This document shows positions 1 to 10,711 of a DNA stretch of 15,500 bases, piece by piece (the stretch's first letter is position 1; each line of letters starts with the position of its first letter). Under the pieces are notes generated by a model that made no database searches, had not been told where the DNA came from, and worked only from the letters and a program-made list of their open reading frames with translations. The DNA comes from Glandiceps talaboti. Taxonomy: Eukaryota; Hemichordata; Enteropneusta; Spengelidae. Made by a program: the position numbers and the translations under genes. The stretch covers positions 17,756,985 to 17,772,484 of the forward strand of contig NC_135562.1 in NCBI RefSeq assembly GCF_964340395.1, given 5' to 3'.

Positions 1-1167
1 TTCCAATGAATTGGAGGAAGGAAGCCGAATTCAGTGTCTACAAACAAACTACTGAAGTCCACACTGTATATAGTCATGTCTGTAGATTATGCCATCGAAT
101 CTTATATATAATGGAACTGTTAATACTGATAATCTTTAATCACTGAGAGTGCTCCAAATATCTCATTGTGAAGCCCCTAATATTGATGTTTATGCAACAA
201 TTCATTCTTGAGACTGCACTATCTCTTATACCCTTTAGCTGTCAAAATGTTGACTCAGTGTTTGACATGATATACAGGATTAGCAGTCCTCTACTGGACC
301 TAATACTAAAGTTTGTGTAGCGGGATATAACCAACTCCTTGTCTGAGTTGCTGCTGAAGTCTTATCAGTATTGGATAGTGTAAGACAAAGGGGGATTTAG
401 AAGGTGTGAATTGGGTTGACCTTTGTAGTTCAAGTAAAACCAGTCCAGCAAAGTCAGAAACCATATGCCTAAACATGGAAGTATAAGGGAAGCCTCTATG
501 GTCTCAAGAATGAAATACAAGAGTATGGCCTGGACATGTACTGATATACAATAGACATCAGTGGAAAGATAAACAACAAGGCGGAGCAGCGTTATCTATC
601 TTTCCACCAGTATCAATACATGTTCTGGTTTATGTAGTACATTTAATTGATAGAAATCTCAGCAGTGTTTCTTACATAATTTTCCTATCAACATTGTGTA
701 ACAGTCATCACTTGTGACCTTTGACCCCATGACCTGAATGTGCACTTTGTAAGTGAAGCATACAATGTACACACTGCTACTCACTTTAGTTCTTCTTATA
801 GATGGAATAAGTCACGACTCACACTGTCTGTCCGCTTACAACGGGACGATGTCTAGCCTGTCTACATGTTCATGTATGGTGTATGTGTACATTGTGATCT
901 GTGATTTTGCTTTTATTCTCGTGGGCGAAACAAAGTCACAAATTGTGATGTAGACATCAGGTAATAGACAATGTCAGAATTGAGTCTCAACTTTTCCATC
1001 TTTAAGCACTGATAAAAAACTTTACATCACAAATATATGGTTGAATGATGAAAAACATCTTGCATAACTATGAATTTGACGGAACTGAGGAAAACAACAG
1101 TTATGTAACCACTTGGAATATTATGAATAGTGTTCAAGCACTGGCAACAAGTCACTGAGGAATGACA
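1..1167. other. Unassigned non-coding stretch with a short imperfect hairpin
   Basis: I see no convincing gene, RNA or transposon here. An ATG-led frame of 66 codons at 753-953 has no recognisable motif and is within chance expectation for AT-rich DNA. One imperfect inverted repeat is visible: TGGAAAGATA at 562-571 pairs with TATCTTTCCA at 597-606, and weaker pairing extends it to about 22 bases per arm around a roughly 20-base loop. Nothing else stands out. Confidence 0.6.
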
Positions 1168-1319
1168 TAGTCCCCGCTATGATTGGGTTTTTAGGAATTA
1201 TCACTACTCTGATCACACAACAACACTTGTGAACCTAAATCAAACAGACTTAGATATGTTGTGTCTGCTTGTTGGACATGGAACATGCCTACAACAATAA
1301 AGGATGGGTCGGGTATGGG

Positions 1320-2030
1320 GGATCGTATCACGACGAAAATGGATATGCACATGTATGTCATAGAACACTGTCCTAATACCAACTTTGAATGAGATCTGTT
1401 CAAGCCTGTCTGAGTTATGGCTTTGGACATGGAAAAATCGCAAACAAAATGGCTGCCAGGCGGCCATATTGGATCGTATCACAACAACAATGAATATGCA
1501 CATGTATGTCATAGAACACTGTCCTAATACCAACTTTGAATGAGATCTGTTCAAGCATGTCTGAGTTATGGCTTTGGACATGGAAAATTCGCAAATAAAA
1601 TGGCTGCCAGGCAGCCATATTGGATCGTATCACGATGAAAATGGATATGCACATGTATGTCATAGAACACTGTCCTAATACCAACTTTGAATGAGATCTG
1701 TTCAAGCATGTCTGAGTTACGGCTTTGGACATGGAAATTCACAAACAAAATGGCTGCTAGGCGGCCATATTGGATCGTATCATGACAACAATGAATATGC
1801 ACATGTATGTCATAGAACACTGTCCTAATACCAACTTTGAATGAGATCTGTACAAGCATGTCTGAGTTATGGCTTTAGACAGGGAAAATTTGCAAAAATT
1901 TGCAAACAAAATGGCTGCTAGGCGACCATATTGGATCGTATCATGAAACAAATTGACGTGCATATGTATGCCATTGTATGTTGCCCCTGTACCAAGTTTG
2001 AAAAAAATCGATCCAGGCATCTCCAAGAAA
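1320..2030. repeat. Tandem array of ~151-bp units (about 4.5 copies)
   Basis: The anchor GAGATCTG occurs at 1391, 1542, 1693 and 1843, giving spacings of 151, 151 and 150. A fifth, diverged unit follows: its CCAAGTTTGA lies 161 bases after the matching CCAACTTTGA of the fourth unit, and about 10 extra bases come from a duplicated AATTTGCAAA near 1886-1906. Each unit contains the words AAAATGGCTGC, CCATATTGGATCGTATCA and CACATGTATGTCATAGAACA. The first unit is partial on its left side, with weak similarity reaching back to about 1274. The array sits entirely inside the GTCCCCGC-bounded element. Confidence 0.9.
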
Positions 2031-2037
2031 CGGCTGC

Positions 2038-2072
2038 GGCCGGACGGACGGATAGACGGACGGACAGACGGA
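2038..2072. repeat. GGAC-rich simple repeat
   Basis: A degenerate run of GGAC/GGACA/GATA tetranucleotides (CGGACGGACGGATAGACGG and so on) lies between the last 151-bp unit and the terminal hairpin of the element. It is probably a slippage-prone internal part of the repeat family. Confidence 0.8.
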
Positions 2073-2118
2073 ACCCAATCCATAAGTCCCCGTCCCGGAT
2101 TTCGTCCGGCGGGGACTA

Positions 2119-3379
<1,261 letters not shown>

Positions 3380-3810
3380 TTTGAATGCCACATTCTTGGA
3401 TTAGTGTTATCTTATCAGTGAAGTCACAAGGATTATATAGGATCATTATTGGTCATAAATTATCAATAATATCTTTGGTTCTACACCAACCTTTTCTTAT
3501 AATACATGTGTTTGTAGCTCAACCAGACAACTGTTTTCTACATTCCTATGCACTGTACTTTCTAAATTCTAGTCTGAACTGGACCTGTAAAGTTACCAGT
3601 TTGAATTCCATATTTCTGACTTAGTGCCATTACTTGTATCAATGCAGCCATAAGTATTACATAGAATCATTCTGGGTTCTACAAACCTTTTCTGTATACA
3701 TTTTGTATATATATTTGTAGCTCGGTCAGACAACTGATTTCTACTTACATTCTAGTCTGAATTGGGCCTGTAAAGTTGCATGTGAATTCCACATTCTATT
3801 TTATCATTGG
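3380..3810. repeat. Diverged tandem duplication, ~180-220-bp unit (about 2.1 copies)
   Basis: The unit start TTGAATGCCACATTCTTGG at 3381 recurs as TTGAATTCCATATTTCTGA at 3601 and as TGAATTCCACATTCT at 3782. In between, each copy carries in order a CCATAAG/TCACAAGGATTA-like word, GGTTCTACA-CCTTTTCT, TTTGTAGCTC followed by CAGACAACTG, and a TCTAGTCTGAA-TGG-CCTGTAAAGTT word. Spacing is about 220 then 181. The copies differ by substitutions and indels, so the duplication is old. No reading frame is conserved between the copies. Confidence 0.8.
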
Positions 3811-5065
3811 AGGCCGGTATGCACTCTAAATAGGGCCATTTCTTTTCTTCATGACCAACTTTAGTCTTGCCCCACGTGGAATGTTGAATCGGTTCACAAT
3901 CAAATCAAAATCTCAGTTCTCTTGTCCCCATATGCACTAAAACCGGTTTGAACCGATTATTTAATTGGATCACCTCAGGGGGTAGTTTCAATGATTCAAA
4001 GTATATATCAGTTCACAAACAAAGCAAAAGGATGTTCAAGGAACTTTACCATTTACACTAGGTGTGGTACAGCTTACCCACTTACATGTAATATGATGTA
4101 GTTTATAATGTAGCATAAGATCTTCAATGTTTTTTTGAAACTGTTTTGTAAGATATAATGACTTACTTATAATATCATACACCCTGAACAGTACAAAATT
4201 GAATCACCTGTAGGTGAACATATTGTGTAGTTGTATATGGTACATTAATTCCAGTCATGTCAATTTCCGGATACATACCCAAAAATGAACACCAAAATGT
4301 GATCATTATTTCAACCTGCTACTATACTTAGGGTAAAATCAACCCTACTTAACATGTACAAGTATAATTTCTCTTTATTGGTATTTTAAAAAATTTCAGT
4401 AATTATATTGTGGTTGTGTGAGCAAATAAACTCCACTCCACTTACTAACTAGTAATACAGCTAGTGTATGTTAACACCTGCTGCTACCAAAACCTAACCA
4501 ATGTTATGACCGCAATGGTTAACACACATGCACCAGCCAATGTGAATGTCTGATTGTCAGGGTACATCTACATTGTATATACTGGCCACGTATGTTCAAA
4601 CATTACCCCATGCTAACCCTACATTAGCACTAGGATTGCTTGATTTTTCATAGGAAAACCATCCTTGAACTGTACTAGTGACCTTGTAATGAATGGGAAC
4701 TAAATAGTAAAAGTTCACTACAGTTACGTGCAGTTCTTTCCTCTGGCTGTATAATAAGTTACATGATTCTATCAACAAACGACAGATCAAATAACCTGAT
4801 ATCAGTGTGAGAAAGTCCAGCCATACTATGTAAAGCTATCGTTTTTAGCTGTGATCACTTGTTAATGTTGGTATTTTAAGTAGAGTAACTATATGGTTTT
4901 GATAGCTTAGTAATGAGAAGTCAAGGAGAAAAACATTGTAAAGATCTCAAGGGCAATGACTGCTATAATGTCAATTTTGTGATCTCTATCTGATTTACAC
5001 TGTTGTGTTGGGGCAACTCAGAAGTGAAATTTGTGTGGGTACATGTATGTAGCCACATAGACTAG
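3811..5065. other. Long unassigned AT-rich stretch
   Basis: No convincing coding sequence is visible. A 64-codon minus-strand frame at 4596-4790 has no motif. A 10-bp inverted repeat AATCGGTTCA (3888-3897) pairs with TGAACCGATT around 3949-3958. An AATAAA word near 4425 could act as a polyadenylation signal, but no transcript is evident. Confidence 0.5.
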
Positions 5066-5073
5066 ATTCTCCG
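5066..5073. repeat. Left copy of 8-bp target-site duplication
   Basis: ATTCTCCG immediately precedes the left inverted terminus at 5074 and is repeated exactly after the right terminus at 5494-5501. Confidence 0.9.
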
Positions 5074-5114
5074 CACAGGCATTTGTTTCCCGAGTTATGT
5101 CTCAGAATATTTAT
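5074..5114 (+). repeat. Left 41-bp terminal inverted repeat
   Basis: This arm starts CACAGGCATTTG and ends GAATATTTAT. It is identical to the reverse complement of 5453-5493, counted base by base with no mismatch. Confidence 0.95.
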
Positions 5115-5452
5115 CTGCTCCAATTTCTCAACATGGCATCAGAAATCGGTTGATATCTTAAGGTAAGCATGGTCCGATTGTAACAACGACGCGATTTATC
5201 GGAAGATTATTAAATTTGGGAACTAAGAAGGGACGGAAGGTAAAATCTTCGAAATGTTTGCCCAGTACAACGGCCGGTTGAAGGTTCATGTTTATGTACG
5301 GTAATGGTGGCTGCCTTTCATACCTTGTGTCTTCTTTCGCAGTGAGTGAACCTGCGCGATCACAGAAACAAGTGTAATTTTACCCCTTTCATATATAGTT
5401 GGCTAAATACGTCAATATTAACAATATTACCAACATTTTATAGTATTCTGAT

Positions 5453-5493
5453 ATAAATATTCTGAGACATAACTCGGGAAACAAATGCCTGTG
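5453..5493 (-). repeat. Right 41-bp terminal inverted repeat
   Basis: This arm starts ATAAATATTCTG and ends AAATGCCTGTG, the exact reverse complement of the left arm. It is followed directly by the second ATTCTCCG. Confidence 0.95.
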
Positions 5494-5501
5494 ATTCTCC
5501 G
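5494..5501. repeat. Right copy of 8-bp target-site duplication
   Basis: ATTCTCCG here matches 5066-5073. Removing the element and one copy gives a plausible empty site, ACTAG-ATTCTCCG-CTAG. Confidence 0.9.
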
Positions 5502-5628
5502 CTAGTTTAGATGCTATCCCTGGCTTTAAGTTTAAATGAGGTAATCAGGGATTACAAAATGTACCTGAGTGGATTAAATATCTTAATCTACATGTATACT
5601 TTATTGCCTCCCAGAGACTTGGCACACT

Positions 5629-5629
5629 C

Positions 5630-5672
<43 letters not shown>

Positions 5673-5688
5673 CACACACACACACACT
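5629..5688. repeat. (CAGA)n then (CA)n compound microsatellite
   Basis: About ten CAGA units run to 5670 and change directly into a CA dinucleotide run to about 5688. The 72-codon frame across it is not supported as a gene. Confidence 0.97.
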
Positions 5689-6916
5689 GCACCATGCCTA
5701 TAGTACTCCTGAACCCGTTATTGGTTTAATTGTACTAAAAATGGTTATTACGTTTTCTATATCAAACTTGTGAGGTTTGACTGTGGTGGTAACATGGCAG
5801 CACAACACCTACAAATCAAAGCTAAATTAAGGTCAAAATATGACCAAAAGTACTACTAAACTTTCTCAAAAAAAAAGAAAAAAGAATTTCAAATAATTTT
5901 GATATTAGAAAGTCATCATCACCATAAAACTTAGGGAAGATCACACAATGTCACTCAAGCTCACCAAGTGAACTTTGTTCGTTTAGAGAGGGAGCAGGTC
6001 TGGCATCAATGCAATTGCTTAAACTTCATTTCGTACTTTTAACCATGTTTCGAAAAATTTCATGCCTTCATTGATAAACGCTTCATCTTTTTACAACTGA
6101 AATGTTGATAAGGTGATAAAATTTAATTCTGATATGAGATACATTGTTAGGTTTACAGTATTTTGATGTATTTACCATCATCTAAGTAAACAGGTTCATA
6201 ATACAAAATGTAGTAAGGTTGGAACTCCATGTTTACAATCATGTTTTTACATTACATCGATCATAGTGGTGTGACCACTACATTTTCCATGAATGGTTTA
6301 CATCACATAAACTTGTAGTGTCACATTTGTGAATGTTCGTATAGGGGGAAGGGGGAGGGGGGAGGGGGAGAGTTGTCCTAGACGAACGATGTTCATTTAT
6401 TGAGCTTGTACATTTGTACCACACTGTGTCATCAGCCACGGGGTCACCTTGAAATCTCTGAGACAAACAAATACGTAAAATGTAACTTCATGTAGTAAAG
6501 TCAGATTGGCATGTGCTGTACGCTTTCAAATTATTTATTGACCAATTAACATTAGTAATGTGAATAACATTTGTTTTGTGATATATGAAACTAGTTTACC
6601 ACAATCAATATGTCTACTACGAGTAAATGTTTGGTATTTTGTTATCCAGCAGTCAGAGTACATGTATCAATACAATATATTACATACTGGGTTATGCCAA
6701 GAATTTATCAGGAAATAGTTTTGGTTTAATGGCCAGTGATCGCTTGTTCTCTCTCGTACGTAGTTCAGCTTATATTTTCTCCATTTATTGTTTTCTTATT
6801 GATCTTTGGATATAAACAAAAATTTTGCAAAACAAGAAATTTAACTGCAATAACAGATATAGATAGGTTAGGTTGACAACCAGTGACCACTTGCTTCCTA
6901 AAATCACAATCACTCA
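5689..6916. other. Unassigned AT-rich stretch with a G-quadruplex motif
   Basis: No gene is recognised; the 62-codon frames at 6278-6466 (minus) and 6627-6815 (plus) have no motif. A perfect short hairpin, TAGTGGT (6264-6270) with ACCACTA (6274-6280), stands about 65 bases before the G-rich tract. An A-rich run lies at 5870-5884. ACCACTTGCTTC at 6886-6897 is repeated exactly at 6946-6957 inside the SINE head, which may be a partial duplication. Confidence 0.5.
6344..6368 (+). other. G-quadruplex-forming motif
   Basis: Four runs of five to six G (6344-6348, 6351-6355, 6357-6362, 6364-6368) are separated by loops of only one or two A. This fits the G4 pattern very well and short loops favour stability. 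No adjacent gene shows what it might regulate. Confidence 0.85.
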
Positions 6917-7193
6917 TTGGGCGTTGTCGGTGGCCGAGAGGTTAAACCACTTGCTTCTTATCACTGCAGTCAGGGTTCTAACCCATTCTGGGTTCAATGA
7001 TTAAATTTACCACGCTGTCATTCAGTTTGACTCTACTGAACAGAGTAGGTTTCCCCTGAGTACTTCGGTTTCCTCCTGCATAATTAACACTAAACATATA
7101 ACTTATAAGGGATGGTCCTCACTGGATTTCTTGGGAGACAAGTATTTATAGAACTTAAAGAACTATCCTGTATAAATAAAAGATTATTATTCA
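6917..7193 (+). mobile_element. tRNA-derived SINE (class II tRNA head, Leu/Ser-like)
   Basis: The head has an A box, TGGCCGAGAGGTTA (6931-6944), and a B box, GGGTTCTAACCC (6973-6984), the internal promoter elements of RNA polymerase III. The GGCCGAG-GGTTA word and an apparent long variable arm resemble tRNA-Leu or tRNA-Ser. The head cannot fold as a working tRNA: no matching acceptor stem follows the B box. A body of about 200 bp follows, containing the word CCTGAGTACTTCGGTTTCC (7055-7073). The end is an AATAAA-containing tail finishing in ATTATTATT (about 7184-7192). I could not find a clear target-site duplication, so the outer limits are approximate. Movement would depend on a partner LINE not present here. 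Confidence 0.8.
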
Positions 7194-7778
7194 GGTAGAA
7201 AAATCAAAGTAAGGCTAATCAATTCTATCCACACTTTGCCATGAAAGCTTGTTCCTGGTCCTTTACAAGTATGGAAAGAAATTTGGGGTTTCACAGTCTT
7301 GTTTTCAAGGAAATCAACAATCATATATTCCCCTTAGAGTTAACCATAGACCCTCCACTAAGTTAACACAGTATTCAATGGATTCAAAAATGGCTAACTA
7401 AATTTGATATCATTTTGACCTCATATATTTTGAAAATTTGCATGGTGACCACTGATTTCTTTTCTTGATTTTAACTGAGAATAGGTTGGAGTTTTCTTGA
7501 ACAAAGTAACATAAAATGTTTGTGACTTTTACTTCTGAGTTAATACTACTTAACATGTACATACAATCCCAACTTTAGGACTCAAACTAGACGTTATAAA
7601 TACTTCCGATAGGATAATTGAAACTAAATATTTTGGACGGCCTTACATAGTCTTTAAGATATGACATTTGTGACACGCTATCTGCCAGTTTAGAAGCCTG
7701 ATAGGGCTGAACAACAGGATGTATCTAACAGTCTGGGCCTTAACTATACTAGGAGACATGTTCACATGTGCTCTTTTC
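7194..7778. other. Unassigned stretch, nothing recognised
   Basis: No open frame of note, RNA gene or repeat boundary is visible between the SINE tail and the fold-back element. Confidence 0.5.
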
Positions 7779-8100
7779 AAAGGGGAACACCACTCTAGGA
7801 AATAGAGACATTTTCATAAACTATTGGTCCTGGAGAGTCATTTTATGATTTTATATCACCTACAATTACTTGTGATTTCACAGAAACACCAAGTAGATCT
7901 TGTGCCTTTATAGGATATCTTTGCTATGGGCAAAATTGAATGCATAATTTATTACTGTTGACTCCCATGATGCAATAGCCCATAGCAAAGATACCCTATA
8001 AATGCACAAAATCTACTTGAAAATTATGAAATGACTCTCCAGAACCCATAGTTAACATGTCTAAAAATGCCTTCATTTCTTGGAATGGCCTTCCCCCTTT
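7779..8100. mobile_element. Fold-back (imperfect palindrome) element, ~322 bp
   Basis: Two arms are inverted copies of each other around a loop of about 46 bp. The inner arms are 7890-7931 and 7978-8019, with 39 of 42 bases matching and sharing ATCTTTGCTATGGGC. The middle arms are 7821-7852 and 8020-8051, sharing CTGGAGAGTCATTT. The outer ends are AAAGGGGAAC at 7779-7788 and TTCCCCCTTT at 8091-8100. The left arm has about 37 extra bases (7853-7889) not matched on the right. The structure is that of a MITE or fold-back transposon. No clear target-site duplication was found, so the ends are approximate and a local inverted duplication is an alternative. Confidence 0.8.
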
Positions 8101-8836
8101 AACTTATAGCACACATGTATATATTGCATGTACACCAATATGACAGGTTTTGACAAAATGAACAGTCAACAGTCAATCAATAAATAATTGTATAAAATAA
8201 ACACTGTAAAAAAAAGGTCAAGTAAGGTAATGGCAAACTCTCTTGAGTAATAATCCTTTGAGTACACACACTACCAAAATAAGCAAAGTGTCACTTTGGT
8301 GATCCTAATTGACCTCATCTTGTTTAAAGTTTAAAATAGTGGGTGTTGAAGGATGTGTTCTAGACTTCTATTTCACTTTTTATAACCAGACATCTCCTTC
8401 AATTGACACAAGTCACATGATGTAAGTGTGTGTATGTATATTATATTGGGTTTCCTTCTGTGTATATATGTACACATACAAGTATTGTTTGTACTAAATT
8501 GTAGTTTACATAGTGTTAATACTACAGTGGATATCCAGGTTCCGGTTTACTAAAATAGACACAAACTATAAAACTATTGTTGTCTGATGTGGTAGATTAT
8601 TCATTACATGTGTATACTTAATATTTTCAAGACATTGTAAACATCAGTGTTTCATTTGGTATATTTTCTTGCCAATGTCACTTCTTGTGTACACGGCTTA
8701 ATAAATAAATAAATAAATAACTAAATATTCATGTGGGTGGGGGCAGTGCCTCTGTTGTGTACATATACACCACCATGCACACATGTAATCCCCTTGTTAT
8801 CAAGATAGTATAAAAACTGAAGTCCCCAAAATGAAT
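8101..8836. other. Unassigned stretch with an (AAAT)n run
   Basis: No gene is recognised. A short AATA/AAAT tetranucleotide run occupies 8698-8720. Scattered ACATGTA words and GT-rich bits near 8425-8475 are present. Confidence 0.5.
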
Positions 8837-9080
8837 TACATACATACATACACATGTACACACACACACACACACACATACATACATACATACACATGTA
8901 CATCTATTTGTACATACGCGCACACACACACACACATACATACATACATACATACATACATACATACATGCATACATGCATGCATACATGTACATACATA
9001 CATACATACATGTGTACCTACATACGTACATTGTGCATACATACATACGTGCAGGCACACACACACACACACACACACAC
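8837..9080. repeat. (ACAT)n / (CA)n compound microsatellite
   Basis: ACAT tetranucleotide runs alternate with CA runs (about 8859-8877, 8919-8934 and 9055-9080), interrupted by ACATGTA and ACGTAC palindromic words. The Tyr-Ile-His-Thr frames on one strand and Met-Tyr-Val-Cys frames on the other are repeat translations, not proteins. Confidence 0.97.
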
Positions 9081-10563
9081 TGGCATAAGTGCAAGCACAC
9101 ACAAAATAAGTCACCTAATAGTGAGTCTAGTTATGATACAAATGAACTAGTCTACAGGCTATTTCCATTTTCCGTCCTATAAAGGATTCAAAGCCACGGA
9201 TAGCCTCTAGACTACAAATGGATATGTCCGTCATCTACTTGGAACACTTGGAACTGATATGTAACTTATACCTTGGTAGGTTAAAGTCAATGTGTAAACA
9301 ATGTAACACAAGTCAGCATGAAATTGTTATTAAAGTGTAGTTGATAGATGGATAAGTGGTGTATTCTGTACTCAGTAGGGTGGTAATGAAGTTTTATGCT
9401 CACAATATGGGATTTGAAGTTTAAATCAACACAGAACTTGGTACTTCATATGTTTTCACAGCTGTTTTCAGTTACTGACACTTGTGGTATGGGGAGGATT
9501 GTTGCATTGTCAAGGTCACAAATGAAAACTGATGATTGCTATCTGTGGAATCTCAAGTTGAACTACATGTAATTGGGGGAGGGGGGGGGGGCATTATACA
9601 TATGCACATGTATGCATTGCACAGTACAGGGAACTCCAGATTAGCTCTCTAACAGTCTAACTAATGCTATAGTATAGCATCAACTACATGTACATGTAGC
9701 TCAGACCTCTGTAAGGGTCAATGCCTGCATTGGCCCAAGGTTCATGCTAGGAGCCTATTAGTACCAGGTGTGAACATCTAGCTGACACAGGGTTAGAACT
9801 CAGTATGGAATTTTTGAGTTGTACTGTATGAAATACTATGATAACAATGTGCATGTGTGTATGTGGTGGGGGGGGGGGGGGCACTTACTGATTTTAATCA
9901 TACACGGTACATTTGACTAGATCCTGGAGTTCATTCCTGAGTCAAATTTCAAAAAGTTTATTATGACTCAAAGTATTGTATCAACACAATCTTTCAGGAT
10001 TTTAACAGCATACTGTGTATTCCAATCATACCTAAATGTACAATGTACTTTTTATTACATTGTGTACCTTTACTCTCTTGGGCAGTGTACTTTTTCAGAC
10101 CACTTTTTAGGCTTCCATTATCATAAATGTACCAAAATGGCAATAGCTAACTTTATACAATTGCTACTTTGTATTCCAAGTATAAATGGCCCTTTGTGTA
10201 CTTGCATAGTGATTTACAATACATTTGTATTACATACCTTCCCAGTTCTCAATTCAGTTAATGTTAAGTTAAGAAAAAACGAAAAAAATCCTTCACAGAA
10301 ATGCAGTACAAGTTTTAATGATATCACTGCTGTAACAATGGAGAGCCTCATCGGCACACATAAAACTAACACAATGCACACTGCCTACATGTATATTGTA
10401 GGGTAGTTTTGTAATGTTCAACACAGCACATGTACATGTAGTTCCATGCCACAAGTTGCTGGATCACTTTTTTAGCAATTGTGAGCACTGCATACTATTT
10501 TTAGTTTTTCAAGATTTATACCAATTACCACACTCTCTGGTAGTGGTGTGTGTAGCATAAATA
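9081..10563. other. Unassigned stretch with two poly-G runs and adjacent palindromes
   Basis: No gene is recognised with confidence. Poly-G runs lie at 9575-9591 (5 G, an A, then 11 G) and 9868-9881 (14 G). Two adjacent palindromes, ATGCTATA-G-TATAGCAT (9664-9680) and CTACATGTACATGTAG (9684-9699), lie in between. The uncertain frame at 9963-10406 is listed separately. Confidence 0.5.
9963..10406 (+). other. Uncertain 147-codon open frame, probably not a gene
   Basis: This is the longest open frame not made of simple repeats. It starts ATG-ACT and ends with a TAG. The deduced product is rich in Cys, Tyr, Phe and Ile, with a hydrophobic stretch near residues 58-90 and a Lys/Asn-rich part near residues 100-112. 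It shows no domain I recognise, no clear signal peptide at the start, and no codon-bias sign of selection. For DNA of this AT content, a frame this long is unusual but not impossible by chance. It could also be part of a long non-coding transcript or an untranslated region. Confidence 0.12.
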
Positions 10564-10666
10564 AAGATTGATTGATTGATTGACAGACTGATTGACTTAT
10601 TAATTGATTGATTGATTGGTTGGTTGATTGATTGATTGATTGATTGATTGACTGATTGACTTATTA

Positions 10667-10711
<45 letters not shown>

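Larger units (their letters stand above)
1168..2118. mobile_element. Non-autonomous DNA transposon-like element (TA target site, GTCCCCGC termini)
   Basis: The left end reads TA-GTCCCCGC (1168-1177) and the right end reads GCGGGGAC-TA (2109-2118). The termini are perfect 8-bp inverted repeats flanked by TA, as expected for a TA-target-site duplication of the Tc1/mariner type. Inside there is no transposase, only an array of about 151-bp units, then a GGAC-rich stretch (about 2038-2072), then a terminal hairpin in which AGTCCCCG (2085-2092) pairs with CGGGGACT (2110-2117). The short TIR and minimal TA duplication make the class assignment tentative. The frames of 79-137 codons on the minus strand are translations of the repeat units and are not genes, because a 151-bp period shifts frame at every unit. 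The alternative is a satellite-bearing repeat whose GTCCCCG ends match by chance. Confidence 0.6.
5074..5493. mobile_element. 420-bp non-autonomous DNA transposon (hAT- or P-like MITE)
   Basis: The termini are a perfect 41-bp inverted repeat: 5074-5114, beginning CACAGGCATTTG, against 5453-5493, ending CAAATGCCTGTG. An exact 8-bp direct repeat, ATTCTCCG, flanks both ends. Eight-bp duplications are typical of hAT and P superfamilies, and also of Merlin. The terminal CACAG does not fit the usual hAT terminal consensus well, so the superfamily is left open. The interior of about 340 bp has no transposase frame and is not itself palindromic. It contains a donor-like AGGTAAGC at 5161-5168 and an acceptor-like tract TCTTCTTTCGCAG ending at 5342, probably by chance. 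Identical TIRs and an intact duplication argue for a fairly recent insertion moved by a transposase supplied elsewhere. Confidence 0.92.

Noticed and set aside
1320-2030. CRISPR array
   Set aside because: The repeated units are contiguous 151-bp tandem copies, with no short repeat-unique spacer alternation, in a eukaryotic context.
5161-5342. Small intron inside the 420-bp transposon (AGGTAAGC donor, TTCTTTCGCAG acceptor)
   Set aside because: The ATG in good context upstream meets a stop after six codons, and no coding frame joins across; probably chance signals.
6917-7000. Functional tRNA-Leu or tRNA-Ser gene
   Set aside because: A and B boxes are present, but the acceptor stem does not close after the B box and a SINE body follows.
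8729-9150. Cys/Val/Tyr-rich and His/Thr/Tyr-rich frames of 60-123 codons
   Set aside because: They are translations of the ACAT/CA microsatellite on both strands.
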